Source: Mesobacillus subterraneus
Lineage (GTDB): Bacteria > Bacillota > Bacilli > Bacillales > Cytobacillaceae
Length of the DNA: 64,000 bases
Assembly: GCF_003937825.1 (NCBI RefSeq)
Contig: NZ_RSFW01000002.1
Span: 248,001 to 312,000 of the forward strand
Direction of reading: 5' to 3'
Of the stretch, positions 19,944 to 30,521 are shown one piece after another. Positions within the stretch are counted from its first letter, which is position 1. The number at the start of each line of letters is the position of its first letter. The translations under genes and the position numbers were made by a program. The notes under the pieces are model-generated. The model was not told where the DNA came from. It saw only the letters and a list, made by a program, of their open reading frames with translations, and did not search any database.

Positions 19944-20726
19944 GTGATCGTCAGGACAGATAAGTGGCTTGAAAATGAATTTAACAATCCAAAGAAAATA
20001 TGTGAAAACCTGCTTGAACACTTTCCGGGTGTCGATGACCCGAAAAAAATTTACAACTATTTAAAGAATTTTGGTATGTACAAGCCGGACCGCCGAACAA
20101 AAAAAATTTACGAACAGCTGAAAGTGAAGGGATTCTGGAAGCTGATTGAAAGGATTTTCACTAAGTATAAAAAGAAATGGAATGGCCCGGATATCCCCAT
20201 TTTCATTTTTCCAATGGATGAATCGAATGCAAGGTTAATGAGGGAGGGGAAAGGAAAATCCGGTGTTTCTTTCATGGATAAGATGTTTTTGTTCCTGACT
20301 CCAGTTGAGGATGAAAAAGAGATAGAAGCCTTGTTTGTCCATGAATATCACCATGTGTGCAGGATGCAGGCACAGAAGCGCAACCCAGAGGAATATACAT
20401 TGCTGGATTCCATCATACTTGAAGGTCTGGCAGAGCATGCCGTTGCTGATCATTGCGGAAAAAAATACACTGGTGAATGGAGCAGGCGATATTCGACAAA
20501 AAGCCTTGCGGAATATTGGAAGAAAGATATCTCAGAAAAGCTCTCCATCAATAGAAATGATGTGTTGCATGATCAAATTTTGTTTGGTTTAGGAAGCCGC
20601 CCGAGACTACTAGGCTATGCATTAGGCTACGAAATTGTAAAACAATATAAGCAACGTGAAAATTTTACTGAAAAAACATCATTCATTATTCCATCCACAG
20701 AATTTACAAAGTTGCTAAAATTTTAA
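19944..20726 (+). CDS. yjaZ: YjaZ family putative zinc metalloprotease (DUF2268)
   Basis: A 260-residue protein with the zinc-protease motif HEYHH at about 133-137 (ALFVHEYHHVCR) and a downstream ILEGLAEHAV glutamate segment, as in the DUF2268/YjaZ family. No signal peptide or membrane helix is evident, so it is probably cytoplasmic. The GTG start has GGAGGG at 19930. It stands alone between two complete app operons with a terminator on each side. In B. subtilis yjaZ lies between fabF and appD; here one app operon is on each side. Its substrate is unknown. Confidence 0.85.
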   Translation: MIVRTDKWLENEFNNPKKICENLLEHFPGVDDPKKIYNYLKNFGMYKPDRRTKKIYEQLKVKGFWKLIERIFTKYKKKWNGPDIPIFIFPMDESNARLMREGKGKSGVSFMDKMFLFLTPVEDEKEIEALFVHEYHHVCRMQAQKRNPEEYTLLDSIILEGLAEHAVADHCGKKYTGEWSRRYSTKSLAEYWKKDISEKLSINRNDVLHDQILFGLGSRPRLLGYALGYEIVKQYKQRENFTEKTSFIIPSTEFTKLLKF

Positions 20727-20743
20727 AATATTTTTTTGTGCTT

Positions 20744-20769
20744 AAGAACCCCGTAACAAAGGGGTTTCT
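20744..20769 (+). terminator. Terminator of yjaZ
   Basis: AAGAACCCC gtaacaaa GGGGTTTCTT, followed shortly by a long T run (20770-20780). Confidence 0.8.
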
Positions 20770-20810
20770 TTAATTTTTTTAAAAGTAATAAATTTCCCAA
20801 TTGAAAAAAA

Positions 20811-20875
20811 AGTATTGCAAATGTAATAAATCTGTAATAACATTTTATTAAAATATATTGAATTTGCAGAATATT
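20811..20875 (+). promoter_or_regulatory. Regulatory region of the second app operon with CodY-like box
   Basis: TTGCAA (20815), 17 bases, TAACAT (20838) is one possible promoter; TATATT at 20854 is an alternative -10. TGTAATAA occurs at 20822 and 20833, 11 bases apart, as in the first app operon. AATTTGCAGAATATT at 20861-20875 matches the CodY box at 13 of 15 positions and lies 30 bases before the appD start, so CodY repression under amino-acid sufficiency is plausible. Confidence 0.55.
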
Positions 20876-20905
20876 ATATTATTTAAAATGTGAGAAGGTG
20901 TCCCA

Positions 20906-21928
20906 ATGAGCAACTATTCAATACATAAAGAAGCACCTTTGCTTGAGGTCAAGAACCTGGAGACAGCATTTAATATTGATGGAGAGTTTTATAATGCTGT
21001 TGACAAGGTCAGTTTCAATGTCAAACCAAGGCAGATTGTCGGGGTTGTTGGCGAATCAGGGTGCGGGAAATCGGTAATGAGTCTGTCAGTTATGCAGCTC
21101 CTTCCAAAAGGGGTCGGAAAAATCCGCGGCGGAGAAATCATTTTTGAAGGTGTACACCTGGAAAAAATGTCTGAAAAGGAAATGAACAAAATCCGTGGCC
21201 GTGATATCTCAATGATCTTCCAGGAACCAATGACATCCATGAATCCGGTGTTCACGATTGGGTTCCAGCTTCAGGAAGTCCTGTTCAATCACACAAAGAT
21301 ATCGAAAGCAGAGGCAAGGCAAAAAAGCGTAGCATTGCTGAAGAGCGTTGGTATATCACGACCAGAGAAGATTGTGGATGAATATCCGCACCAGCTTTCC
21401 GGCGGAATGAGGCAAAGGGTAATGATTGCGATGGCAATCGCGAACCAGCCGAAGCTTCTGATTGCAGACGAGCCTACTACAGCATTGGATGTAACGGTAC
21501 AAGCCCAGATCCTCGAATTGCTTAAAAGCATTCAGGAAGTAAACGATATGTCCGTCATCATGATCACTCATGACCTTGGAGTTGTCGCGGAGATGTGTGA
21601 TGAAGTCATCGTCATGTACGCAGGCAGAATCGTAGAAAGAGCGGATGTCGATACTCTTTTCTACAACCCAAAGCATCCATACACTGAACTGATGATGGGC
21701 GCGATTCCAAAAATGGATGAAGATAAAGAAGAGTTGAGCTCCATTAAAGGGATTGTACCATCCCTCAAGAACATGCCGGCAACCGGTTGCCGATTTGCGA
21801 ACCGATGCCCGAAAGCAATGCCTGAGTGTACAACGATCACACCACAGCTTGGTGAGATCGAACAGGGACATGAAGTGGCGTGCATTCTATATGAAGCAAG
21901 TATGCCAAAAGAAGGGGTTAAGGCATAA
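20906..21928 (+). CDS. appD: Oligopeptide ABC transporter ATPase, AppD/OppD type (second app operon)
   Basis: A 340-residue ATPase with Walker [39 protein letters not shown] and MITHDL, and a Cys-containing C-terminal extension (CRFANRCPKAMPEC, then a later Cys). It is clearly paralogous to the ATPase at 14050 but diverged throughout (for example its N-terminus and the [10 protein letters not shown] versus VERADVDTLF region), so it is not a recent or assembly duplicate. AGAAGGTG precedes the ATG. Its stop overlaps the next start by one base (TAATG). Confidence 0.9.
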   Translation: MSNYSIHKEAPLLEVKNLETAFNIDGEFYNAVDKVSFNVKPRQIVGVVGESGCGKSVMSLSVMQLLPKGVGKIRGGEIIFEGVHLEKMSEKEMNKIRGRDISMIFQEPMTSMNPVFTIGFQLQEVLFNHTKISKAEARQKSVALLKSVGISRPEKIVDEYPHQLSGGMRQRVMIAMAIANQPKLLIADEPTTALDVTVQAQILELLKSIQEVNDMSVIMITHDLGVVAEMCDEVIVMYAGRIVERADVDTLFYNPKHPYTELMMGAIPKMDEDKEELSSIKGIVPSLKNMPATGCRFANRCPKAMPECTTITPQLGEIEQGHEVACILYEASMPKEGVKA

Positions 21929-22914
21929 TGAGCAATACAACTTTGATAGATAACGAGAATTTGCTGGAAATTAGAAACCTGAAAACCTACTATCCTGTGA
22001 AAGGCGGATTCTTCCGCCGCACCATCGGCAATGTAAAAGCTGTCGATGATGTTTCATTCGAAATCAAAAAGGGTGAAACACTCGGGCTTGTAGGAGAATC
22101 AGGCTGCGGTAAATCAACAACAGGCAGGACGATCATCCGCTTGCTGAATGCCACAGATGGGGAAATCCTTTTCGAAGGGAAGGATATCACCAAACTGCGA
22201 GGCAAAACACTGCAGGCGATCCGCCAGGATATCCAGATGGTTTTCCAGGATCCATACGCTTCGCTTAATCCAATGCAAATGGTTGGCGATATCGTTTCCG
22301 AACCAATCAGGAACTTCAAGAATGTCAGCATGAACGACCTGAAGGATGAAGTAATGGATTTATTAACTAAAGTAGGTCTTCCTGAAGATGCTTATTATAA
22401 ATACGCCCACGAATTTTCCGGCGGACAAAGACAAAGGATCGGCATTGCCAGGGCACTAGCGCTGAGACCTAAGCTGATCATCGCCGATGAGCCGGTATCA
22501 GCACTGGACGTTTCCGTGCAATCCCAGGTTCTTAATCTATTAAAACAGCTTCAGAAGGAATTTGATCTCACTTTCTTATTCATCGCTCATGACCTTAGTG
22601 TCGTTAAGCATATGAGTGACCGGATCGGCGTAATGTACCTCGGCAATATGGTTGAAATTGCTGAACGCAACAGCATGTATGCTGAGCCGCTCCACCCATA
22701 TACACAGGCTTTGATTTCAGCCATTCCAATGCCGGACCCGCGCAGGAAGAAGGAAAGGATTGTCCTGGAAGGAGACGTGCCAAGTCCATTGAACCCTCCG
22801 ACTGGCTGCCCATTCCATCCGCGCTGCCCGGCAGCGATGGCAGAGTGTTCCCAAGTGAAGTCAGCTTTAAAGGAGGTGAAGCCAGGACACCGAGTTGCTT
22901 GCCACCTTTACTAG
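21928..22914 (+). CDS. appF: Oligopeptide ABC transporter ATPase, AppF/OppF type (second app operon)
   Basis: A 328-residue partner ATPase: Walker [40 protein letters not shown] and IAHDLSVV, with the C-terminal Cys set CPFHPRCPAAMAEC. Unlike the first AppF it keeps the usual DEP in Walker B. It is coupled to appD by a one-base overlap and is followed 47 bases later by the binding-protein gene, giving the same D-F-A-B-C order as the first operon. Confidence 0.9.
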   Translation: MSNTTLIDNENLLEIRNLKTYYPVKGGFFRRTIGNVKAVDDVSFEIKKGETLGLVGESGCGKSTTGRTIIRLLNATDGEILFEGKDITKLRGKTLQAIRQDIQMVFQDPYASLNPMQMVGDIVSEPIRNFKNVSMNDLKDEVMDLLTKVGLPEDAYYKYAHEFSGGQRQRIGIARALALRPKLIIADEPVSALDVSVQSQVLNLLKQLQKEFDLTFLFIAHDLSVVKHMSDRIGVMYLGNMVEIAERNSMYAEPLHPYTQALISAIPMPDPRRKKERIVLEGDVPSPLNPPTGCPFHPRCPAAMAECSQVKSALKEVKPGHRVACHLY

Positions 22915-22961
22915 GGCAATAATTTTTGCGAAAAAATACAATAAAAAACGGGGGGAAAATC

Positions 22962-24683
22962 ATGAAGAAACCATTGCTTTGGCTAGCGATGCTAGTATTG
23001 GTTTTATCAACATTCCTTGCTGCGTGCAGCGGAGGAGACACGAAGAAGACATCAAATGATCCAAAAGAAAACGACAAGGACAACGCAGCAGAAGAAACAG
23101 GACCGCAAGATGGCGGCACATTGACTTACGCTTTAAGCTCTGAGTTCAAAGGCCTTTTGAACTGGAACTTCTACGATGCTGACGGAGACGATGACATCAT
23201 CGCATTCTTCGACGATGCATTGATCGACTATGATGAGAACCTTAAGGCAGAGCCAAACATCGCTAGCTGGACTACCGATGATAACAAGGTTTTCACTTTC
23301 ACATTTGAAAAAGGTGTAAAATGGCACAATGGCGAAGAACTTACAGTTCATGACTGGGTATTCGCTCTTGAAACAATCGCTACTCTTGGTGGAGAACACC
23401 AGCGCTGGTCTAACGTTAACACAATCGAAGGTGCAAAGGATTTCAACGAAGGAAAGGCTGACAAGATTGCTGGTCTTGAAGTAGTTGACGACTATACTTT
23501 GAAAATCACTTTTGACAAAGCTCGCGTAAACAACCTTGAAAACGTTTGGGCTTACCCGCTTTCACGCAAAGAATTCGAAGGAATCGATCCTAAAGACATG
23601 GCTGCTTCTGAGCAGGTTCGTACGAAGCCTGTAGGAACTGGTCCATTCAAAGTTGCAAAGGTTATCCCTGGTGAATCAGTAGAACTAGTTAAAAACGAAA
23701 ACTACTGGAAAGGTGCGCCACACCTGGACAAGATCGTTGTTAAGGTTATCGACAGCTCTCTTACAACTGGAGAACTTAAGAATGGTTCACTTGATATGAC
23801 TCCATTCCACCCAACAGTTCTTCCTGAAATCGAAGCTCTTGATAACGTTGAAGTTGTAAGATTCCCTGGCTTATCTTACTACTACATTGGCTTCAAGCTT
23901 GGTAAGTACGATGGCAAGAAAAACGTAATGGATAAAGACAAGTATGCAAGCAAAGAATTGCGTCAGGCTATGCTTTTCGCAATCAACCGTCAAGAGTGGG
24001 TAGACGCATTCTTCAGCGGATTAGGAAAGCCGTTAAACCGTCCGATCCCATCTTCACACTGGATTGCTGCAGACAACAAAGATATGCCGATCCAATATGA
24101 ATATGATCCAGAAAAAGCAAAAGAAATCCTTGATAAAGCTGGTTATGTTGACAAAGACGGAGATGGATTCCGTGAAGATCCAAAAGGTGAGAAGTTCACT
24201 GTTAAGTTCTCTCACTATGCAACTGGAAACCCTACTTTCGAAGCACGTGCAAAAGCTATGACTCAGTACTGGGAAGCTGTTGGCCTGAAGTCTGAGCTTC
24301 AAATGACTGACGTTAACCTTTACTACGATCAGCTTGAAAAAGACGACCCAGCTCTAGAAGTATTCTACGGCGGATGGGGAACTGGCGCAGATCCAGATCC
24401 ACTACCACTTTGGGGTATCGAGTCTGTATGGAACTACCCTCGTTGGGTAAATGATGAAGCTCAAAAGCTTCTGGAAGATGCTGTTGACCTTGAAGTAGTT
24501 GGAACTGACACTGAGAAGCGTGCACAGCTGTATGCTGACTGGCAGAAGATTTTCAACGAAGAAGTTCCATCACTTCCAATCCTTGAACTAGAAGAAGTTA
24601 TGGCTGTTTCCAAGCGTGTTCAAGGCGTTAAGTTCGACGTTTCTGGTTCTAACTCACCTCATGAATGGTGGATCAAGCAATAA
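22962..24683 (+). CDS. appA: Peptide-binding lipoprotein, SBP family 5 (second app operon)
   Basis: A 573-residue extracellular binding lipoprotein: signal ending LAAC, a charged linker, then the SBP family 5 fold (FEKGVKWHNGEELTVHDWVF, KPVGTGPFKV) and a DKDGDG loop. The ATG at 22962 follows GGGGG with 6-base spacing; a longer frame from 22926 would place charged residues before the signal. Codon choice is visibly narrower than in the permeases (many CTT, GCT, GAA, AAC, GAC), as expected of a highly expressed gene. Unlike the first app operon and opp, no hairpin separates it from the permease genes. Confidence 0.9.
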   Translation: MKKPLLWLAMLVLVLSTFLAACSGGDTKKTSNDPKENDKDNAAEETGPQDGGTLTYALSSEFKGLLNWNFYDADGDDDIIAFFDDALIDYDENLKAEPNIASWTTDDNKVFTFTFEKGVKWHNGEELTVHDWVFALETIATLGGEHQRWSNVNTIEGAKDFNEGKADKIAGLEVVDDYTLKITFDKARVNNLENVWAYPLSRKEFEGIDPKDMAASEQVRTKPVGTGPFKVAKVIPGESVELVKNENYWKGAPHLDKIVVKVIDSSLTTGELKNGSLDMTPFHPTVLPEIEALDNVEVVRFPGLSYYYIGFKLGKYDGKKNVMDKDKYASKELRQAMLFAINRQEWVDAFFSGLGKPLNRPIPSSHWIAADNKDMPIQYEYDPEKAKEILDKAGYVDKDGDGFREDPKGEKFTVKFSHYATGNPTFEARAKAMTQYWEAVGLKSELQMTDVNLYYDQLEKDDPALEVFYGGWGTGADPDPLPLWGIESVWNYPRWVNDEAQKLLEDAVDLEVVGTDTEKRAQLYADWQKIFNEEVPSLPILELEEVMAVSKRVQGVKFDVSGSNSPHEWWIKQ

Positions 24684-24720
24684 TCATTAAGCCCCACCTA
24701 TTCAGTTAAGGAGAATGCAT

Positions 24721-25686
24721 ATGCTTAAGTACAGTTTACGACGCATACTCGGAATGATACCTATGCTTTTCCTTATCTCCATTGTAGTGTTTTCCCTGGC
24801 GAAACTTATGCCAGGGGACTCACTTAGTGGGGAGATCGATCCGAACAACACGGATCCGGCATACATAGAAGAGATGCGCGAAAAGCTGGGATATAATGAC
24901 CCGGTCCACATCCAGTATTTCACATGGATCACAAACTTCATGCAGGGAGATTTCGGGAAATCAACCCGTTATAAGATTCCGGCAAGTGAAATCATTGCAG
25001 AACGTTTGCCAAATACAATTTTCCTTGGTTTTTCTAGTATTTTAATCACTTATGTTTTAGCATTTATCATGGGTATTTATGCCGGCAGGAAGCCGTACAC
25101 AATTGGCGACAACGCCATAGGTACCGCAAACTATATAGGATTGGCACTGCCTTCATTCGTTGCAGGTGTGTTCGCCATCTATTTCTTCTCGTTCAATTTA
25201 GGGTGGTTTCCTTCCAATGGATCGGTTGATATCTCGACAACAGAAGGTACAGCTGGCTACTGGTTAAGCAGAATTCATCATGTGTTCTTACCAGCACTTG
25301 TTTTAGGTTTATTGAGTACTGCAAGCTATACGCAATTCCTGCGTAATGACATTATAGAAAACAGCCGCAAGGATTTTGTAAGAACAGCAAGAGCAAAAGG
25401 TACACCAGAAAGCAAGATCTACAATCAGCACATCCTACGGAATTCAATCATTCCGCTTATTACATTCCTTGGATTCGATATCGTGGCATTGGTTGGCGGC
25501 GCAATCATCACCGAAACCATCTTCACATATCCGGGAATCGGTCAGTTATTCCTGAACTCAGTCAGTCAGCGGGACTATCCAGTTCTTATGACATTGACGA
25601 TGATGTTCTCATTCCTGACACTGTTTGGCAACCTGGTTGCAGATATTCTTTATGGAATCGTTGATCCAAGGATCAGGCTTGATTAA
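24721..25686 (+). CDS. appB: Oligopeptide ABC permease, AppB/OppB type (second app operon)
   Basis: A 321-residue membrane subunit with about six helices, the segment MPGDSLSGEIDP after the first helix, YNDPVHIQYFTW, and the cytoplasmic coupling loop around VRTARAKGTPESKIYNQHIL, ending DPRIRLD. The ATG at 24721 is 7 bases after AAGGAG; the ATG at 24715 is too close. It lies 38 bases after the binding-protein gene and 11 bases before appC. Confidence 0.9.
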   Translation: MLKYSLRRILGMIPMLFLISIVVFSLAKLMPGDSLSGEIDPNNTDPAYIEEMREKLGYNDPVHIQYFTWITNFMQGDFGKSTRYKIPASEIIAERLPNTIFLGFSSILITYVLAFIMGIYAGRKPYTIGDNAIGTANYIGLALPSFVAGVFAIYFFSFNLGWFPSNGSVDISTTEGTAGYWLSRIHHVFLPALVLGLLSTASYTQFLRNDIIENSRKDFVRTARAKGTPESKIYNQHILRNSIIPLITFLGFDIVALVGGAIITETIFTYPGIGQLFLNSVSQRDYPVLMTLTMMFSFLTLFGNLVADILYGIVDPRIRLD

Positions 25687-25697
25687 GGAGGATGGCT

Positions 25698-26606
25698 ATG
25701 GAAATTTCAACTGCAAAAAACACACAGATTAACCTGAAGCCAGAAAAGGGTCTCTCTCCTTGGGCCATCGCCCGCAGAAAGTTTATAAAAAATAAACTGG
25801 CGATGACAAGCTTGATCTTCTTGATCTTCGTAACCGTACTCTCTTTCCTGGCACCATATATCACTACAATTGACATTACAAAAATCAATATTGGTTCCAT
25901 GTCCCTGAAGCCATCTGCGGAACACTGGCTTGGAACGGATAAAAACGGACGTGACGTATTCACAAGATTGCTCTATGGCGGCAGGGTGTCACTATTAGTT
26001 GGAATTAGCTGTACGCTATTCGTTATCTTGTTTGGTACAATTGTCGGATCAATCGCTGGTTACTTCGGCGGAATCGTTGACAGCATGCTGATGCGTTTCA
26101 CTGACTTCGTACTGAACTTCCCATTCCTGGTCTTCGTAATCGTATTGGCTACCATTTTCCATGGTAAAATCAATGGTCTAGTCATCTTGATCTTGGTTAT
26201 CAGCTTACTGAGCTGGGGCGGTGTTGCGAGGATTGTCCGAAGCAAGATTCTGGCTGAAAAAGAGAATGAATACATTCTGGCTGCCATTTCAATCGGCTGC
26301 TCACCATTCAAGGTAATCACGAAGCACCTGCTTCCCAACGTATTATCAACCATCATCGTACAAGCGACAATCCTGTTCGCTTCCATGATCGTTGCCGAAA
26401 CAGGACTAAGCTTCTTAGGATTCGGTGTTCCATCAGAAATCCCAAGCTGGGGAAATATGCTGGCATTCGCAAATGAACCAGACGTACTACAAGGAAAGCC
26501 GTGGATCTGGATTCCACCAGCCCTTGCCATCACTCTTACAATCTTGTCAATCAACTTTGTAGGTGAAGGATTAAAGGACGCATTGAATCCAAGATCACGC
26601 CGTTAA
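25698..26606 (+). CDS. appC: Oligopeptide ABC permease, AppC/OppC type (second app operon)
   Basis: A 302-residue membrane subunit: cytoplasmic N-terminus, first helix near 30-50, HWLGTDKNGRDVFTRLLYGG, about five further helices, the loop around AAISIGCSPFKVITKHLLPN, and the end GEGLKDALNPRSRR. AAGGAGG at 25685-25691 directly abuts an ATG at 25692, so the ATG at 25698 (6-base spacing) is preferred. It closes the operon before a strong bidirectional terminator. Confidence 0.9.
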   Translation: MEISTAKNTQINLKPEKGLSPWAIARRKFIKNKLAMTSLIFLIFVTVLSFLAPYITTIDITKINIGSMSLKPSAEHWLGTDKNGRDVFTRLLYGGRVSLLVGISCTLFVILFGTIVGSIAGYFGGIVDSMLMRFTDFVLNFPFLVFVIVLATIFHGKINGLVILILVISLLSWGGVARIVRSKILAEKENEYILAAISIGCSPFKVITKHLLPNVLSTIIVQATILFASMIVAETGLSFLGFGVPSEIPSWGNMLAFANEPDVLQGKPWIWIPPALAITLTILSINFVGEGLKDALNPRSRR

Positions 26607-26636
26607 AAAATCTACCATTAACAGGTAGATTTTTTA
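26605..26636. terminator. Terminator between the second app operon and the NERD pseudogene
   Basis: AAAAAATCTACC attaaca GGTAGATTTTTT; symmetrical A and T runs make it usable from both convergent sides. Confidence 0.9.
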
Positions 26637-26642
26637 TTTTGT

Positions 26643-27624
26643 CTATTTTTCTATTAGAGGGGTGAGGTCATAGACCCGCCCCTTTTTTGTGCCAGTAAAG
26701 GGAAGATTAAGGGAAATAAGGTGAGTGGAAGCAGCCTTCGTTTTTGTACTCGGGAACAGAAGGAAATCAGAAAATTGACGGAGAGTTATATGTTGTCCGT
26801 AAAGAAAATAATAATCACTAAGTGCGTGGATATGAGCAGTTTTAGAAGTTTTATGGCAGTTAGGGCAATACCAGGTGCCGTGGATTTTTCGCATGGGGAT
26901 TGCCATACACTGAGGGCATTGGACTCCTTTTTTGATTTCATCCGGATGGATTGAATAGATATCAAATATATTTGGTTTGAAGGGAACGTGGAATTTGACC
27001 AATTGTTTTGCAATTCTTTTAATCTCTTTCATGTCAAAAGCGCCTTTAGGATAACGTTTCTCTAAATCAATTAATCTTGATAACAGAAGATCAGCATGAA
27101 CAACGCGGAAATTGTGATGATGATGTGACCCTTTCGATTTTATAATTGTAGAAGAATTTGCAATGACCACAAGGTATTCGAATTGCAAAGGCGGGAGTTT
27201 ATGTTCAGCGAGCCACTGAGACAATTGGCGAAAGTGTCTTTGTGCTTGGGTAAAGGGATTAGGGATACCTACTTCCTTTTCATTAAAGATCCGGATACAC
27301 TGGCTGAATTCATGATCAAAGATAATTGTTCCTGCAATATTTTTGGAATCGATAATAAAGGAAAGATGAGGAGAAATCAGGAGGGTATCGATTTGAAAAA
27401 AAGTGGCCGCCTTGCTGTAAGCGCAGGTCATTGATTATAAGGTATTTATTTTCCGGCAGGAACGTTAATTGATAATCCAGTTCCTTTTCACCTCTTAATC
27501 CGGCCAGCTTTTTTCGGTGATCTTCTTCAATGATTGGCAGTATGGGGTGATTTTCACGGAGACGGCGCATTAGGGCCTCTTGGGCTTTCAGTTTATAAGG
27601 TACATCTCTGTCTTTGGAAAACAA
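26643..27624 (-). pseudogene. NERD-domain protein with zinc ribbon, frameshifted
   Basis: The gene begins at a TTG at 27624 (AAAGGAG 7 bases upstream) and encodes a nuclease-related NERD start (LAGLRGEKELDYQLTFLP, LIINDLRL). At a run of seven A on the plus strand (27396-27402) the frame breaks; one base fewer would read on as HFFQIDTLLISPHLSFIIDSKN, the normal NERD core, continuing to 26643. The second part ends in a CPQC...CPNC zinc ribbon and a helical tail. About 325 residues would result if repaired. The break may be a real mutation, a slippage site or a sequencing error. NERD proteins are thought to act in DNA processing, but function here is unknown. Confidence 0.82.
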
Positions 27625-27720
27625 AATCTCACTCCTTTAGATGGATTATTGAAGAAAATTCGTTGAAAAAGTATGATTTCCTATAGATAAATGTGGAGAT
27701 CTTTTGACAAAGAAGGGTTA

Positions 27721-27810
27721 TTCCTTAAAAAATGAATATATTCCTTAAGTAGACGATATATTCCTTAAACTGGTCAGATATTCATGAAAAACTGATTATA
27801 TTCTAAAATG
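27721..27810. repeat. 20-bp phased repeat array (4.5 units)
   Basis: TTCCTTAA or a close variant begins at exactly 27721, 27741, 27761, 27781 and 27801. Each unit ends in (A/T)TATA or similar and has a variable middle of about 8 bases. The first three units carry TTCCTTAA exactly; the fourth and fifth are decayed (TTCATGAA, TTCTAAAA). It lies in the 27625-27932 gap, which otherwise shows nothing clear. Confidence 0.75.
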
Positions 27811-27932
27811 CCACAATTAAAGCAGTTACAGGTACTTTCCACCCCCATTCCTTCATATAAATGATAAAAATGGACAGGCCGGGGTGAGGGTAGTGTGTAG
27901 TAGAAGAAAATATATTGAAATGAGCCACTCTG

Positions 27933-28148
27933 ATGATTTTTAGATTATTTGTGCTGACGATTGGTTTTGGACTGGCTGTTTCCGGAGGGGTCAGCACGAT
28001 TGCTTACTTAAATTTGATTACGGCTGGCCACGGAGTTGATGAGTATCTGGCTTTTATCTCCAGGAGGGTGGAGTGCTACCTTCTGCCTGCGGGGATCGGG
28101 ATTATCTGGATGAGCATTTATTGGCCCCACGATCATGATGCAAATTGA
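27933..28148 (+). CDS. Small two-helix membrane protein
   Basis: A 71-residue protein with two hydrophobic segments (about 3-29 and 47-64) joined by a short loop and ending in a charged WPHDHDAN tail. The sequence looks like conserved small Bacillus membrane proteins near yjbA, but I cannot name a family with certainty. The ribosome site is weak (GAAATGAG upstream), so the start is uncertain. It stands between the repeat array and yjbA on the same strand. Function unknown. Confidence 0.6.
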   Translation: MIFRLFVLTIGFGLAVSGGVSTIAYLNLITAGHGVDEYLAFISRRVECYLLPAGIGIIWMSIYWPHDHDAN

Positions 28149-28229
28149 TCTTCCTTTTAAGGAATAATTTTACTTAGTGCTGCCCATACTGATGGACAAA
28201 CAGTTTCTTGAAGTGAGGGGTTATAAATC

Positions 28230-28976
28230 ATGTTGTATCTTCATGATGTCTGGGTAAACTGGTTCGAAGGGGAAGAGAACGGCTATAATGTCTGTCATTT
28301 CCATGAATGGCGCAAAGATGATGGAGTGGAGCTCCTTGATCAGGTGCCGCTTCTGAAAATTGACCATCTGTTATTTAATTACATTGAAAATGATTTATCA
28401 GAGTTGCCTCAACAGCTTCTGGATGATATTTACCGCAAGGCATACTTGAGGAAAAACCATGAACGCACACAGCTGGATTACTGTTTCGTCGTATCGGATG
28501 GTACTGGAATACTGGCGGTCGATACGATCGGCTACAATATTCCGATCCGGAAGAGCCGACTAATCCCAAGACAGGAACAGCTGGTTTATGAAATGATTGA
28601 AAACCAGGATACAATCCATTACGGATTCAATGACCAAACCGCATTGAAGGATTTCCACATCCTGTCCCCATCTCCGGACTTGATGCGGGGGTTGACGAGA
28701 AAAGAAAGACAATTGAAGCAGCTGTTGTTCATGGCGATGGACCAGCTCAGCTCTTCGAAAAATGTGGCCGAAGTCCGCTATTGGTTCACGGAATGGAAGC
28801 CGGAGTTATATGAAGAAATCCAACAGCTTTCTTTTGAAGAGGTATGGGAGCAGCTTTATGAAGAAACGAAGTATGGCTGGTCGGGAAAACATGAAAAGTT
28901 TTGCGAAAACATCATAAAAGGACAATCCTTTTTCGAAAAGCTATGGGAAATGGAGCATGGTCCAAAAGTAAACTAG
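28230..28976 (+). CDS. yjbA: YjbA family protein (UPF0736)
   Basis: A 248-residue soluble protein matching the UPF0736/YjbA family in length, in the start [27 protein letters not shown] and in its place before trpS. It is acidic, with many aromatic residues and no signal or membrane segment. GTGAGGGG precedes the ATG. A terminator follows directly, so it is a single-gene unit or ends one. No catalytic motif is recognisable and its function is unknown. Confidence 0.85.
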   Translation: MLYLHDVWVNWFEGEENGYNVCHFHEWRKDDGVELLDQVPLLKIDHLLFNYIENDLSELPQQLLDDIYRKAYLRKNHERTQLDYCFVVSDGTGILAVDTIGYNIPIRKSRLIPRQEQLVYEMIENQDTIHYGFNDQTALKDFHILSPSPDLMRGLTRKERQLKQLLFMAMDQLSSSKNVAEVRYWFTEWKPELYEEIQQLSFEEVWEQLYEETKYGWSGKHEKFCENIIKGQSFFEKLWEMEHGPKVN

Positions 28977-29004
28977 AGAGCTGAATCTGTATCAGCTCTT
29001 TTTC
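28975..29004 (+). terminator. Terminator of yjbA
   Basis: AGAGCTGA atctgta TCAGCTCT followed by TTTTC. Confidence 0.85.
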
Positions 29005-29118
29005 TTGTGGTTAAGGAAATTATAAAGTATTGAGTTATGGATCACTTCATGAAGATTTCCTAATCAAGCTCCAGAGCCTAGCCCTTCGAAGCGCATGCGT
29101 TTTTGTTTGCAATTGCAC

Positions 29119-29148
29119 AAAAAAAGAGCCGGAATCATCCAGCTCTCG
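29119..29148 (-). terminator. Terminator of trpS
   Basis: Read on the minus strand: AGAGCTGG atgatt CCGGCTCT then TTTTTT, just after the trpS stop. Confidence 0.85.
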
Positions 29149-29155
29149 ATTATAT

Positions 29156-30470
<1,315 letters not shown>

Positions 30471-30521
30471 AAAAGATTATAATCAAATCCTGGTCAATAA
30501 GCAAGGGACTCAGGCTGATTT

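Noticed and set aside
14050-26606. App duplication as an assembly artefact
   Set aside because: Subunits of the two operons differ throughout in protein sequence, length and intergenic structure.
26643-27624. Defence island around the NERD gene
   Set aside because: It is a single broken gene between housekeeping loci, with no nuclease, helicase or toxin partners nearby.
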